A DNA stretch of 64,000 nucleotides from Pseudomonadota bacterium (GCA_963205335.1 CAUJIM010000001.1:1-64000), one strand, 5' to 3'. Shown: positions 17,977-27,983, counted from the stretch's first letter. The notes: a model not told the origin generated them from the letters alone. Made by a program: numbers and translations.

Positions 17977-20556
17977 ATGCGCCAGCTCTTCCTCGTCTTC
18001 TCCTGGCAGGACCTGCGCCTGCACCCGTGGCGCAGCCTGGCCGCCGTCTGCGCGGTGATGCTGGGCGTGGCGCTGGGCCTGGCGGTGCATGCGATCAACG
18101 CCAGCGCGCTGGCCGAGTTCGCCCGGGCGACGCGCGCCGTGAGCGGCCAGAGCGACCTGCAGCTGCGCGCGCGCCAGGGCCTGCTGCCCGAGGCGCTGCT
18201 GGCCGAGGTGGCCCGCCTGCCCGGCGTGGCGCGCGCCAATCCCGTGCTCGAGGCCCAGGTGAGCGCGCAGTCCCCCGGCGCGGCGCAGGGCACGCCGCTG
18301 CGCCTCGTGGCCGCCGACGTACTGCAGCTCGCGGGCACCGCGCCCGCGCTGCTGCCGCGGCCGTGGCCGGGCAGCGAGCGCACGGTGCTGTTCGCCCCGG
18401 CGACGGTGTTCCTCAACGCCGCCGCGCGCCAGGCGCTGGCGCTGCCCGACGCGGCGCAAGCCATCACGCTGCAGGCCGGCCTGCAGCGCCTGCCGGTGCG
18501 CGTGGCGGGCAGCGTGGCCGCCGCCGGCGCGCCGCTGGCGGTGATGGACATCGGCGCGGCGCAGGACCTGCTCGGGCGCGGCGGCTGGCTCTCGCGCATC
18601 GACCTGCAGCTGCAGCCCGGCGCGGACCGCGCGGCCCTGGCGCAGGCGCTCACCGCCCTGCCCGGCGGGCACGCCAGCCTGATGCTGGCCGAGCCGCAGG
18701 ACAGCGCGCTGCAGGTGGACCAGCTCTCGCGCGCCTACCGCGTCAACCTCACCGTGCTGGCGCTGGTGGCGCTGTTCACCAGCGCCTTCCTGGTGTTCTC
18801 GGTGCTCGCGCTGGCGGTGGCGCGGCGCCAGCCGCAGTTCGCCCTGCTCGCGGTGCTGGGCGCCACCCCGCGCCAGCGCCTCGCCCTGGTGCTGGGCGAG
18901 GCGGCCAGCCTGGGCGCGGCGGGCAGCGTGCTCGGCGTGCTGCTCGGCACGCTGCTGGCGGCGCTGGCGCTGCGCCTGTCGGGGGGCGATCTGGGCAGCG
19001 GCTTCTTCGCCGGCGCCGCGCCGGCCTTGCACTGGGACCCGGCAGCCGCGCTGGTCTATGCGCTGCTGGGCGTGGCGGCGGCGCTGGCGGGCGGCTGGTG
19101 GCCGGCGCGGGCGGCGCAGCAGCTGCCGCCGGCGCAGGCGCTCAAGGGCGTGGGGCTGGCGCTCGCCCGGGGGACGGCGCGCACCGGCGCCGCGGGTCTG
19201 GTTCTGATGGCCGGCAGCGCAGTGCTGGCAAGGCTTCCGCCGGTTTTCGGCCTGCCTCTGGCGGCCTACCTCTCAGTGGCCCTGCTGCTGGTGGGCGGCA
19301 TCGCCCTGCTGCCGTGGATGATCGAGCTGCTGCTCACCGCCTTGCGGCCGCTGGCCCGGCGGCACACGCTGGCGCTGCTGGCGATCGAGCGCGCGCTGCG
19401 CACGCGCGGCGCGGCGGCGGTCGCCGTGGGCGGCGTGGTGGCGGCGCTGAGCCTGGCGGTGGCGCTGACGGTCATGGTCACGAGTTTCCGCGGCTCGGTG
19501 CAGCAGTGGCTGGACGCGATGCTGCCCGCGCCGCTGTACCTACGCGCCAGCGGCCGGCTGGCGGGCGACGACGCGGCGGTGTTCCCCGAGCCGCTGGCGC
19601 GCGCCGTCGCCGCGCTGCCCGCCGTGGCGCGGGTGCAGGCGCTGCGCACCAGCAGCGTGCGGCTCGCGCCCGGCCAGCCCGAGCTCACGGTGCTCGCGCG
19701 CACGCTGGGCGACGCGCCCGAGCGCGCCCTGCCCATGGTGGGCCCGCCGCTGCCCGTGCCCGCCGGGCGCAGCGCGGTCTACGTGAGCGAGGCGGTGCTC
19801 GACCTCTACCACCTGCAGCCGGGCAGTGACTGGCCCGCGCTTTCCGAGGCATTTCGGCCTCCAGCGCAGGCGAGGCAAGCGCCAGAAGATCCTTTTTTCA
19901 TAGCAGGCGTGTGGCGCGACTATGCCCGCCAGACGGGCGCCGTGGTGATGGAGCGCAGCCGCTTCGTCGCGCTCACGGGCGACGCGCGCGCGAGCGAACT
20001 GGCGCTCTGGCCCCGCCCCGGCAGCGACGCCGATGCGCTGCAATCGGCCGTGCTGGAGCTGGCGCGCCGGCACGGCGCCGACCCGCGGGCGCTCGAATTC
20101 ACCCGCAGCGACGCGATCCGCGCCCGTTCGCTGGCGCTGTTCGACCGCAGCTTCGCCGTCACCTGGTGGCTGCAGGCGGTGGCGATCGCCATCGGCCTGT
20201 TCGGCGTGGCCGCGAGCCTGGGCGCGCAGGTGCTGGCGCGGCGCAAGGAGTTCGGCCTGCTGGCGCACCTGGGGCTCACGCGCGGGCAGGTCCTCGGCCT
20301 GGTGGCGGCCGAGGGCGCGGCCTGGACCGCGGTGGGCGCGGCGGCGGGCACGCTGCTGGGCCTGGCGGTGGCGCTGGTGCTGGTGCGCGTGGTCAATCCG
20401 CAGAGCTTTCACTGGAGCATGGACCTGGCCGTACCCTGGGCGCGCCTGGCGCTGCTGGCGGCGCTCGTGACCGGGGCGGGCGCGCTCACCGCGCTGCTCG
20501 CCGGGCGCGGCGCCGCGAGCCGGAGCGCGGTGCTCGCCGTCAAGGAGGACTGGTGA
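17977..20556 (+). CDS. FtsX-like ABC transporter permease
   Basis: MRQLFLVFSWQDLRLHPWRSLAAVCAVMLGVALG...; two FtsX-like domains, e.g. LARRKEFGLLAHLGLTRGQVLGLVAAEG. Confidence 0.9.
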   Translation: MRQLFLVFSWQDLRLHPWRSLAAVCAVMLGVALGLAVHAINASALAEFARATRAVSGQSDLQLRARQGLLPEALLAEVARLPGVARANPVLEAQVSAQSPGAAQGTPLRLVAADVLQLAGTAPALLPRPWPGSERTVLFAPATVFLNAAARQALALPDAAQAITLQAGLQRLPVRVAGSVAAAGAPLAVMDIGAAQDLLGRGGWLSRIDLQLQPGADRAALAQALTALPGGHASLMLAEPQDSALQVDQLSRAYRVNLTVLALVALFTSAFLVFSVLALAVARRQPQFALLAVLGATPRQRLALVLGEAASLGAAGSVLGVLLGTLLAALALRLSGGDLGSGFFAGAAPALHWDPAAALVYALLGVAAALAGGWWPARAAQQLPPAQALKGVGLALARGTARTGAAGLVLMAGSAVLARLPPVFGLPLAAYLSVALLLVGGIALLPWMIELLLTALRPLARRHTLALLAIERALRTRGAAAVAVGGVVAALSLAVALTVMVTSFRGSVQQWLDAMLPAPLYLRASGRLAGDDAAVFPEPLARAVAALPAVARVQALRTSSVRLAPGQPELTVLARTLGDAPERALPMVGPPLPVPAGRSAVYVSEAVLDLYHLQPGSDWPALSEAFRPPAQARQAPEDPFFIAGVWRDYARQTGAVVMERSRFVALTGDARASELALWPRPGSDADALQSAVLELARRHGADPRALEFTRSDAIRARSLALFDRSFAVTWWLQAVAIAIGLFGVAASLGAQVLARRKEFGLLAHLGLTRGQVLGLVAAEGAAWTAVGAAAGTLLGLAVALVLVRVVNPQSFHWSMDLAVPWARLALLAALVTGAGALTALLAGRGAASRSAVLAVKEDW
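19200..19256 (+). repeat. Degenerate copy of the dispersed repeat within the permease CDS
   Basis: GTTCTGATGGCCGGCAGCGCAGTGCTGGCAAGGCTTCCGCCGGTTTTCGG aligned by eye to the consensus. Confidence 0.35.
19846..19908 (-). repeat. Dispersed repeat copy, in-frame within the permease CDS
   Basis: Reverse complement: CTATGAAAAAAGGATCTTCTGGCGCTTGCCTCGCCTGCGCTGGAGGCCGAAAT; encodes AFRPPAQARQAPEDPFFIAG. Confidence 0.55.
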
Positions 20557-21653
20557 TGCCGCCGCGGCGCAGGCCGCTGCTGCTGGCGGCGCTGGCGGCG
20601 CCCCTGGCCCGCGCGGCGCCCCGGCCGGAACCGGCCGCGCTGGCCTTCCCGCGCGACCACGGCAGCCACCCCGACCTGCGCACCGAGTGGTGGTACCTCA
20701 CCGGCCAGGTGCGGGCGCGGCAGCGGCCGTTCGGCTTCCAGATCACGTTCTTCCGCTCGCGCGTCGATGCCGCGCAAGGCCTCGCCTCGGCCTTCGCCGC
20801 GCGCCAGCTCATCTTCGCCCACGCCGCGCTCACCGACCTGCAGGGCCGGCGCCTGCTGCACGACCAGCGCATCGCGCGCGCGGGCTTCGGCATCGCGCAG
20901 GCGAGCGAACGCGATACCGCGATCCAGCTGCAGGACTGGTCGCTCATCCGCCACCCGGCGGACGCGCCGGGGGCGAGCCGCTACGCCATCCGCGCGCGGG
21001 CGCAGGGCTTCGCGCTGGCGCTCGACGCCACCACCACGCAGCCGCCGATCCTGCAGGGCGAGGACGGCCTGTCGCGCAAGGGGCCGGCCGCGGCGCAGGC
21101 CAGCTGGTACGTAAGCCAGCCGCAGCTGGCGGTGGCCGGCGCCATCGAGGTCGACGGCCACCGCCTGGAACTGGCGGGCGGGGAGCCCTGGGACAACCGC
21201 GCCTGGATGGACCACGAATGGAGCGAGGCACTGATGCCGCCCGAGGCCGTGGGCTGGGACTGGACCGGCATGAACCTGCACGGCGGCGGCGCGCTCACCG
21301 CCTTCGTGCTGCGCCGCGCCGACGCGAGCCCGCTCTGGGCCGGCGGCTCGTGGCGGCCCGCGCCCGACGCACCGCTGCAGGTGTTCGGACCGCGCGACGT
21401 GCGCTTCACGCCGCTGCGCCACTGGACCAGCGGCGCGAGCGGTGCGCGCTACCCGGTGCAGTGGCAGCTCGACACGCCCGCCGGGCGCTTCGCGCTCGAC
21501 GCCCTGCTCGACGACCAGGAGCTCGACAGCCGCGCCTCCACCGGCGCAATCTACTGGGAGGGGCTGAGCGCGCTGCGCGACGCCGGCGGCCGGGAGATCG
21601 GCCGCGGCTACCTGGAGATGACCGGCTATGCCCAGCCCTTGCGGCTGGAGTAA
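20556..21653 (+). CDS. AttH/CrtC-like lipocalin-domain hydrolase (carotenoid 1,2-hydratase-like)
   Basis: FPRDHGSHPDLRTEWWYLTGQV...FQITFFRSRV...PWDNRAWMDHEWSE; ATG overlaps the permease TGA. Confidence 0.88.
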   Translation: MPPRRRPLLLAALAAPLARAAPRPEPAALAFPRDHGSHPDLRTEWWYLTGQVRARQRPFGFQITFFRSRVDAAQGLASAFAARQLIFAHAALTDLQGRRLLHDQRIARAGFGIAQASERDTAIQLQDWSLIRHPADAPGASRYAIRARAQGFALALDATTTQPPILQGEDGLSRKGPAAAQASWYVSQPQLAVAGAIEVDGHRLELAGGEPWDNRAWMDHEWSEALMPPEAVGWDWTGMNLHGGGALTAFVLRRADASPLWAGGSWRPAPDAPLQVFGPRDVRFTPLRHWTSGASGARYPVQWQLDTPAGRFALDALLDDQELDSRASTGAIYWEGLSALRDAGGREIGRGYLEMTGYAQPLRLE

Positions 21654-21658
21654 CTACT

Positions 21659-21715
21659 GTTTCAATAGCTGCTTGCGCTTGCCAGACAAGCGCTGGAGCC
21701 GGTTTTCATCCAGAA
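21659..21715 (+). repeat. Dispersed palindromic repeat copy
   Basis: GTTTCAATAGCTGCTTGCGCTTGCCAGACAAGCGCTGGAGCCGGTTTTCATC. Confidence 0.8.
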
Positions 21716-21729
21716 AACCGGCACTGCGC

Positions 21730-22737
21730 TCACGGCGCGGCGCCCTTGTCCGCATTGCCGCGGCGGTGCTCCAGCCAGGCGATCAGCTCGCCCATGATGC
21801 CGCGGCGGAACAGCAGCACGCAGACGACGAAGATCAGGCCGGTGACCATGGTCACCGAGTCGCCGATGGTGCCGAACCACTCCACGCCCGTCAGGCTGGC
21901 GAGCCAGGAGCCGAAGTCGCCGATCTTGTTCTCCAGCAGCTCGATCACCGTCGCGCCCACCAGCGGGCCGCTGAGCGTGCCCATGCCGCCCACCAGCGCC
22001 ATCAGCACCACGTTGCCCGACATCGTCCAGTGCACGTCCGACAGCGAGGCGAAGCCCATCACCAGCGTCTTGAGCGAGCCGGCCAGGCCCGAGAGCGCCG
22101 CCGAGATGACGAAGGCGAGCAGCTTGAAGCGGTCGGTGTCGTAGCCCAGCGAGATCGCGCGCGGCTCGTTCTCCTTGATGCCCTTGAGCACCTGGCCGAA
22201 GGGCGAGTGGATGGTGCGCATGACGAGCAGGAAGGCCAGCACCGTGACGAGCAGGACGAAGTAGTACATCGTCAGGTCGCTGTGCAGGTCGATCAGGCCG
22301 AACAGCTTGCCGCGCGGCACGCCCTGCAGGCCGTCCTCGCCGCCGGTGAACTTGAGCTGCAGCGCCGCGAAGTACACCATCTGCGCCAGCGCCAGCGTGA
22401 TCATGGTGGCGTAGATGCCCTGGCGCCGGATGGTGAGCGCGCCCATCACCCAGCCGAGCAGCGCGCCCACCAGCAGCCCGGCGAGCAGGCCGAGCTCGGG
22501 CGTCAGCCCCCAGACCTTGACCACATGCCCGGTCACGTAGGCCGAGCCGCCCAGGAAGGCGGCATGGCCGAACGACAGCAGCCCGGTATAGCCGAGCAGC
22601 AGGTTGAAGGCCACGGCGAACAGCGCGAAGCACATCAGCTTCATCACGAACACCGGGTAGGCGCCGGCGAACGGCGCCACGAGCAGGCCCAGCAGCAGCA
22701 GGCCGTAGCCGTAGGGGGCGAATTTCTTGGTATTCAT
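21730..22737 (-). CDS. livM: Branched-chain amino acid-type ABC transporter permease LivM
   Basis: FNLLLGYTGLLSFGHAAFLGGSAYVTGHV... Confidence 0.9.
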   Translation of the reverse strand: MNTKKFAPYGYGLLLLGLLVAPFAGAYPVFVMKLMCFALFAVAFNLLLGYTGLLSFGHAAFLGGSAYVTGHVVKVWGLTPELGLLAGLLVGALLGWVMGALTIRRQGIYATMITLALAQMVYFAALQLKFTGGEDGLQGVPRGKLFGLIDLHSDLTMYYFVLLVTVLAFLLVMRTIHSPFGQVLKGIKENEPRAISLGYDTDRFKLLAFVISAALSGLAGSLKTLVMGFASLSDVHWTMSGNVVLMALVGGMGTLSGPLVGATVIELLENKIGDFGSWLASLTGVEWFGTIGDSVTMVTGLIFVVCVLLFRRGIMGELIAWLEHRRGNADKGAAP

Positions 22738-22753
22738 GTCGTGCGGCCCCGTT

Positions 22754-23644
22754 TCACTTCTCTTTGCCGAACAGGCCGGCCGGGCGGACCATCAGCACGA
22801 CGGCCATGATGACGAAGACCACGGTGGAAGAGGCCTCGGGATAGAACACCTTGGTGAAGCCCTCGATCACCCCGAGCCCCAGGCCGGTGATGATGGAGCC
22901 CATGATCGAGCCCATGCCGCCGATCACCACCACGGCGAACACCAGGATGATCAGGTGCTGCCCCATCAGCGGCGTGATCTGGTAGACCGGCGCGGCCAGC
23001 ACCCCGGCGAACGCCGCGAGCGCCGAGCCGAAGGCGAAGGTGAGCGTGACCATCACCGGCACGTTGATGCCGAAGGCCTCGACCAGGCGCGGGTTCTCGG
23101 TGCCCGCGCGCAGGTAGGCGCCGAGCTTGGTCTTCTCGATCACGTACCACGTGGCCAGGCACACGACGATGGACGCCACCACCACCCAGGTACGGTAGTT
23201 GGGCAGCATCATGAAGCCCACGTCGGTCGCGCCCTCGAGCAGCTCCGGCGTGTCGTAGCCCAGGCCGGAGACGCCGTAGATCGAGCGGAACACCCCCTCG
23301 ATCAGCAGCGTGATGCCGAGCGTGAGCAGCAGGCCGTAGATGTGGTCGAGCTTGTAGATCCAGCGCAGGAACAGCCGCTCCAGCAGCGCGCCGAACAGCC
23401 CCACCACCAGCGGCGCCACCACCAGCATGACCCAGTAGTTCACGTCGAGGTAGTTCATGGCCATCCAGGTGACCATGGCGCCCAGCATGAACAGCGCGCC
23501 GTGCGCGAAGTTGATCACGTTGAGCAGGCCGAAGATCACGGCCAGGCCGAGACTCAGGATGGCATAGAACGAACCATTGACCAGCCCGACGAGGAGCTGG
23601 CTCATCATGGCCGCCATCGAGACACCGAAGATTTCCATGGGCAA
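22754..23644 (-). CDS. livH: Branched-chain amino acid-type ABC transporter permease LivH
   Basis: LLVGLVNGSFYAILSLGLAVIFGLLNVINFAHGALFMLGA... Confidence 0.92.
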   Translation of the reverse strand: MPMEIFGVSMAAMMSQLLVGLVNGSFYAILSLGLAVIFGLLNVINFAHGALFMLGAMVTWMAMNYLDVNYWVMLVVAPLVVGLFGALLERLFLRWIYKLDHIYGLLLTLGITLLIEGVFRSIYGVSGLGYDTPELLEGATDVGFMMLPNYRTWVVVASIVVCLATWYVIEKTKLGAYLRAGTENPRLVEAFGINVPVMVTLTFAFGSALAAFAGVLAAPVYQITPLMGQHLIILVFAVVVIGGMGSIMGSIITGLGLGVIEGFTKVFYPEASSTVVFVIMAVVLMVRPAGLFGKEK

Positions 23645-23722
23645 TAGGGCGGGTGGTGGGTGTGGTCGGGGAGCGGCGGGCCGGAACGCGCCCGCCGCAG
23701 CCCCCTTCGGGTCAGCGCGGCA

Positions 23723-24925
23723 TCACTTCCAGAGCGGGCACTTGCCTTCGGACTTGGCCGTGAAGACCTCGGCGCCCGGCAGCTTCTTGACGATCTTGTA
23801 GTAGTCCCAGGTACCCTTGGACTCCTTCGGCGTCTTGACCTGCACCAGGTACATGTCGTGCTCGTACAGCCCGTCGCCGCGGATCTGGCCGGTGGCGAAG
23901 AAGTCGCTCATCTTCATGCCACGCCAGGTCGCCATGACCTTCTCCGCGTCCAGCGTGCCCGCGGCCTGCACGGCCTTGAGGTAGTTCATCGTGGCCGAGT
24001 AGTCGGCCGCCTGGATCTCGGTCGGGCGGCGCTTGGTCTTGGCCATGAACTTGTCGGCGAAGGCGCGCGTCTCGGGGTTCATGTCCCAGTACCAGGAGGT
24101 GACGAACTGCATGCCCTGCGCGGTCTTCAGGCCCAGGCTGTGGATGTCGCTGTAGAACACCAGCAGCGGCACCACCTTCATCTTCTTGGAGATGCCGAAC
24201 TCGTTGGCCGCCTTGATGGCGTTGATCGTGTCGCCGCCGGCATTGGCCAGCGCCAGCACCTGGGCCTTGGAGTTCTGCGCCTGCAGCAGGAAAGAGGAGA
24301 AGTCGGTGGCGTTCAGCGGATGGCGCACCGCGCCCACCACGGTGCCGCCCTTTTCCTTGACGACGGCGGCCGCGTCGGACTCCATCGCGTGGCCGAAGGC
24401 GTAGTCTGCCGTCAGGAAGAACCAGCTCTTGCCGCCGTTGGCCACCACCGCGCCGGCCGAGCCGCGCGAGAGTGCCACGGTGTCGTAGGCGTAGTGCACG
24501 GTGTAGGGCGCGCACTGCTCGTTGGTCAGCGCCGCGCTGCCCGCGCCGTTGTTGATCATCACCCGCTTCTTCTCGGTCGCCACCTTGGACAGGGCCAGTG
24601 CCGTGCCCGAGTTGGTGCCGCTGAAGATCATGGTCAGGTCCTGCGTGTCGATCCACTCGCGCGCCTTGGACGCAGCCAGGTCGGGCTTGTTCTGGTGGTC
24701 GAAGCTCATCAGCTCGATGGGCTTGTTCAGCACCTTGCCGCCGAAGTCGTCGATCGCCATCTGGATCGCGGTGGCGGCGTCCTTGCCCTCCAGGTCGGCA
24801 TAGAGGCTGGAGAGATCGGAGATGTAGCCGATCTTGACCTTGTCCTGCGCCTGCGCCTGCATGGCAGCGGCCATCAGACCGACCGCGCCCAGCGCCACGG
24901 CCAGTTTCGTGAGTCTGGATTTCAT
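23723..24925 (-). CDS. LivJ-like ABC transporter substrate-binding protein (copy 1)
   Basis: Signal peptide; VKIGYISDLSSLYADLEGKDAATAIQMAIDDFGG... Confidence 0.9.
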   Translation of the reverse strand: MKSRLTKLAVALGAVGLMAAAMQAQAQDKVKIGYISDLSSLYADLEGKDAATAIQMAIDDFGGKVLNKPIELMSFDHQNKPDLAASKAREWIDTQDLTMIFSGTNSGTALALSKVATEKKRVMINNGAGSAALTNEQCAPYTVHYAYDTVALSRGSAGAVVANGGKSWFFLTADYAFGHAMESDAAAVVKEKGGTVVGAVRHPLNATDFSSFLLQAQNSKAQVLALANAGGDTINAIKAANEFGISKKMKVVPLLVFYSDIHSLGLKTAQGMQFVTSWYWDMNPETRAFADKFMAKTKRRPTEIQAADYSATMNYLKAVQAAGTLDAEKVMATWRGMKMSDFFATGQIRGDGLYEHDMYLVQVKTPKESKGTWDYYKIVKKLPGAEVFTAKSEGKCPLWK

Positions 24926-25018
24926 TGCATGTTTCCTTTGTCTCTCATCCCGGAATCCCGGTAACAGCTACCTGCGCCACGGGTGCCGCACAGACAGGGG
25001 CGGCACCCGCGGCGAGGT

Positions 25019-26224
25019 TCATTTCCACAAGGCGCACTTGGTCTCGGCCTTGGTGGTGAACACCTGCTCGCCGGGCAGCTTGGCCACTACCTTGTAGTAG
25101 TCCCAGGGCGTCTTGGATTCCTTCTGCGACTTGACCTGCATCAGGTACATGTCGTGCACGAAGCGCCCGTCGGGACGGATCACGCCCTTGGCGTAGAAGT
25201 CGTCGATCGGCGTGGACTTGAGCTTGGCCATCACCGCGTCCGCGTCGGTCGTGCCCGCCGCCTGCACCGCCTTGAGGTAGTTCATCGTCGCCGAATAGTC
25301 GGCCGCGTGGATGTCGGTCGGCATCTTCTTGGTCTTCTCGAAGAAGCGCTTGCCGAAGGCACGCGTCTTGTCGTTGAGGTTCCAGTCCCAGCTCGTCGTG
25401 AGCAGCAGGCCCTCGGTGTTCTTCAGGCCCAGGCTGTGGATGTCGGTGATGAAGACCAGCAGGCCGGCGATCTTCATCGTCTTGGTGATGCCGAATTCCT
25501 TGGCCGCCTTGATCGCGTTGATGGTGTCGCCGCCGGCGTTGGCCAGGCCCAGGATCTGCGCCTTGGAGTTCTGTGCCTGCAGCAGGAAGGAGGAGAAGTC
25601 CGAGGCGCCGATCGGATGGCGCACGGCGCCCACCACTTCGCCGCCGTTGTCCTTGACCACCTTGCTGGTGTCGGCTTCCAGCGCATGGCCGAAGGCGTAG
25701 TCGGCGGTCAGGAAGAACCAGCTCTTTCCGCCGTTCTTCACCACCGCGCCGCCGGTGCCGCGCGCCAGCGCCACCGTGTCGTACGCGTAGTGCACCGTGT
25801 AGGGCGTGCACTGCTCGTTGGTCAGCGCCGACGAGCCCGCGCCGCTGTTGATGTAGACGCGCTTCTTCTCGGCGGCCACCTTGGCCGACGCCAGTGCCGT
25901 GCCCGAGTTGGTGCCGCCGAACAGCAGCGTGACATTCTGCGTGTCTATCCATTCGCGCGACTTGGTCGCGGCGATGTCGGGCTTGTTCTGGTGGTCGGCG
26001 GTGAGCAGCTCGATCGGCATGCCCAGTACCTTGCCGCCGAAGTCGTCGATCGCCATCTGGATCGCGAGCGCGCCGTTCTTGCCCTCCACGTCCGCATAGA
26101 GGCTGGACATGTCGGTGATGAAGCCGATGCGCAGCGCCTTGTCCTGCGCCTGCGCATGCATCGCGCCGAGGCCGAGGCATGCGACGCCCAGGGCGGCGAC
26201 GAGGGTCTTGAGTCTTGCTTTCAT
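25019..26224 (-). CDS. LivJ-like ABC transporter substrate-binding protein (copy 2, paralog of copy 1)
   Basis: LRIGFITDMSSLYADVEGKNGALAIQMAIDDFGGKVLGMPIELLTADHQNKPDIAA; very similar to copy 1. Confidence 0.9.
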   Translation of the reverse strand: MKARLKTLVAALGVACLGLGAMHAQAQDKALRIGFITDMSSLYADVEGKNGALAIQMAIDDFGGKVLGMPIELLTADHQNKPDIAATKSREWIDTQNVTLLFGGTNSGTALASAKVAAEKKRVYINSGAGSSALTNEQCTPYTVHYAYDTVALARGTGGAVVKNGGKSWFFLTADYAFGHALEADTSKVVKDNGGEVVGAVRHPIGASDFSSFLLQAQNSKAQILGLANAGGDTINAIKAAKEFGITKTMKIAGLLVFITDIHSLGLKNTEGLLLTTSWDWNLNDKTRAFGKRFFEKTKKMPTDIHAADYSATMNYLKAVQAAGTTDADAVMAKLKSTPIDDFYAKGVIRPDGRFVHDMYLMQVKSQKESKTPWDYYKVVAKLPGEQVFTTKAETKCALWK

Positions 26225-26287
26225 GATGGCTTTTTCTCCTGGTTGAAATGATGGGGGCGCGGCGGACGCAGCCGCCCGGCGCGCGTG

Positions 26288-27001
26288 TCAGACCCCGAGC
26301 AACTGGTTGAGCACCGGCATCTTGGCCTGCAGCTCGGCGGCGCCGAACTGCTCCACGATCTTGCCGTGCTCCATGACGTAGAAGCGGTCGGCCAGCGGCG
26401 CGGCGAAACGGAAGTTCTGCTCCACCATCACGACGGTGAAGCCCTTCTCGCGCAGCGTCGTGATCATGCGCGCGAGCGCCTGCACGATCACCGGCGCGAG
26501 GCCTTCGGAAATCTCGTCGAGCAGCAGCAGCTGGGCACCGGTGCGCAGGATGCGCGCCACGGCCAGCATCTGCTGCTCGCCGCCGGACAGGCGCGTGCCC
26601 TGGCTGTTCCTGCGCTCGGCCAGGTTGGGGAACATGGCGTAGATCTCGTCGACCGACATGCCCTGCCCGCCGGTCTTGAGCGCGGGCGGCAGCAGCAGGT
26701 TCTCCTCGCACGAGAGGCTGGAGAAGATGCCGCGCTCCTCGGGGCAGTAGCCGACGCCGAAGTGCGCGATCCTGTGCGTCGGCAGGTCGATGGTCTCGTG
26801 GCCGTTGATCCTGATCGAGCCCTTGCGCGCGCCCACCAGCCCCACGATGGAACGCAGCGTGGAGGTGCGCCCGGCGCCGTTGCGCCCGAGCAGCGTGACC
26901 ACCTCGCCGGGCTGCACCACGATGTCGACGCCGTGCAGCACGTGCGATTCGCCATACCAGGCCTGCAGGCCGCGGATTTCGAGTGCGGGAGTGCCTGCCA
27001 T
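26288..27001 (-). CDS. livF: Branched-chain amino acid-type ABC ATPase LivF
   Basis: LEIRGLQAWYGESHVLHGVDIVVQPGEVVTLLGRNGAGRTSTLRSI...LSGGEQQMLAVARIL. Confidence 0.92.
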   Translation of the reverse strand: MAGTPALEIRGLQAWYGESHVLHGVDIVVQPGEVVTLLGRNGAGRTSTLRSIVGLVGARKGSIRINGHETIDLPTHRIAHFGVGYCPEERGIFSSLSCEENLLLPPALKTGGQGMSVDEIYAMFPNLAERRNSQGTRLSGGEQQMLAVARILRTGAQLLLLDEISEGLAPVIVQALARMITTLREKGFTVVMVEQNFRFAAPLADRFYVMEHGKIVEQFGAAELQAKMPVLNQLLGV

Positions 27002-27002
27002 C

Positions 27003-27773
27003 TCAGTGCGCGCCTTCCAGCTGGCCTTCGGTCGTGCCCATGTAGGCCTCCATCACCTGCGGATTGCTCGACACCTCGTCGTAGTGCCCCTCGGCCAGCA
27101 CCTCGCCGCGCTGCAGCACGGTGATGCGGTCGGCGATCGTGCCGACCACCTTCATGTTGTGCTCCACCATGAGGATGGTGCGCCCCCGGGACACTTTCTT
27201 GATGAGTTGCGTGACGCGGTCCACGTCCTCGTGGCCCATGCCCTGCGTGGGCTCGTCGAGCAGCATCAGCTCGGGCTCCATCGCCAGCGTGGTGGCGATC
27301 TCCAGCGCGCGCTTGCTGCCATAGGGCAGGTTCACGGTCATCTCGTCGGCCGCCTTTTCCAGCCCCACCTCGGCGAGCAGCTGGCGCGCGCGCTCGTTGA
27401 GCCGGTACAGGCTGCGCTCGCTGCGCCAGAAGTGGTACGAGGTGCCCAGCTTGCGCTGCAGCCCCAGGCGCACGTTCTCCAGCAGGGTGAGGTAGGGGAA
27501 CACCGCCGAGATCTGGAACGAGCGGATGATGCCCCGGCGGGCGATCTCGGCGGGCTTTTCGCGCGTGATGTCCTCACCGTTGAAGCGGATGGTGCCCGAG
27601 GTGGGCTCCAGGAACTTGGTGAGCAGGTTGAAGCAGGTGGTCTTGCCCGCGCCGTTGGGCCCGATCAATGCATGGATGGTGCCCCGGCGCACCGACAGGT
27701 TGACATCGCTGACGGCCGTGAAGCCCTTGAATTCTTTCGTGAGATGCGATGTTTCGAGGATGTAGTCACTCAT
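27003..27773 (-). CDS. livG: Branched-chain amino acid-type ABC ATPase LivG
   Basis: MSDYILETSHLTKEFKGFTAVSDVNLSVRRGTIHALIGPNGAGKTTCFNLLTKFLEPTSG. Confidence 0.92.
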   Translation of the reverse strand: MSDYILETSHLTKEFKGFTAVSDVNLSVRRGTIHALIGPNGAGKTTCFNLLTKFLEPTSGTIRFNGEDITREKPAEIARRGIIRSFQISAVFPYLTLLENVRLGLQRKLGTSYHFWRSERSLYRLNERARQLLAEVGLEKAADEMTVNLPYGSKRALEIATTLAMEPELMLLDEPTQGMGHEDVDRVTQLIKKVSRGRTILMVEHNMKVVGTIADRITVLQRGEVLAEGHYDEVSSNPQVMEAYMGTTEGQLEGAH

Positions 27774-27983
27774 TGTCTGGCGGCATGTGCCTCGGTGTGT
27801 ACCGGCACCGCCGCGTTCTCCCCTGATGATGCTGCGCTGCATCGTAAACCATGCGCATCGCGTTTCACCTAAGGAAAAACGCGAATACACAAGCGGCGCG
27901 CGGCGCGGTTCGCGCGGGCGCGCAACGCGCCCCCGCGTGCGGACACCGTGGCGCAACCACGCATGGACGGCTAGACTGCCGCC

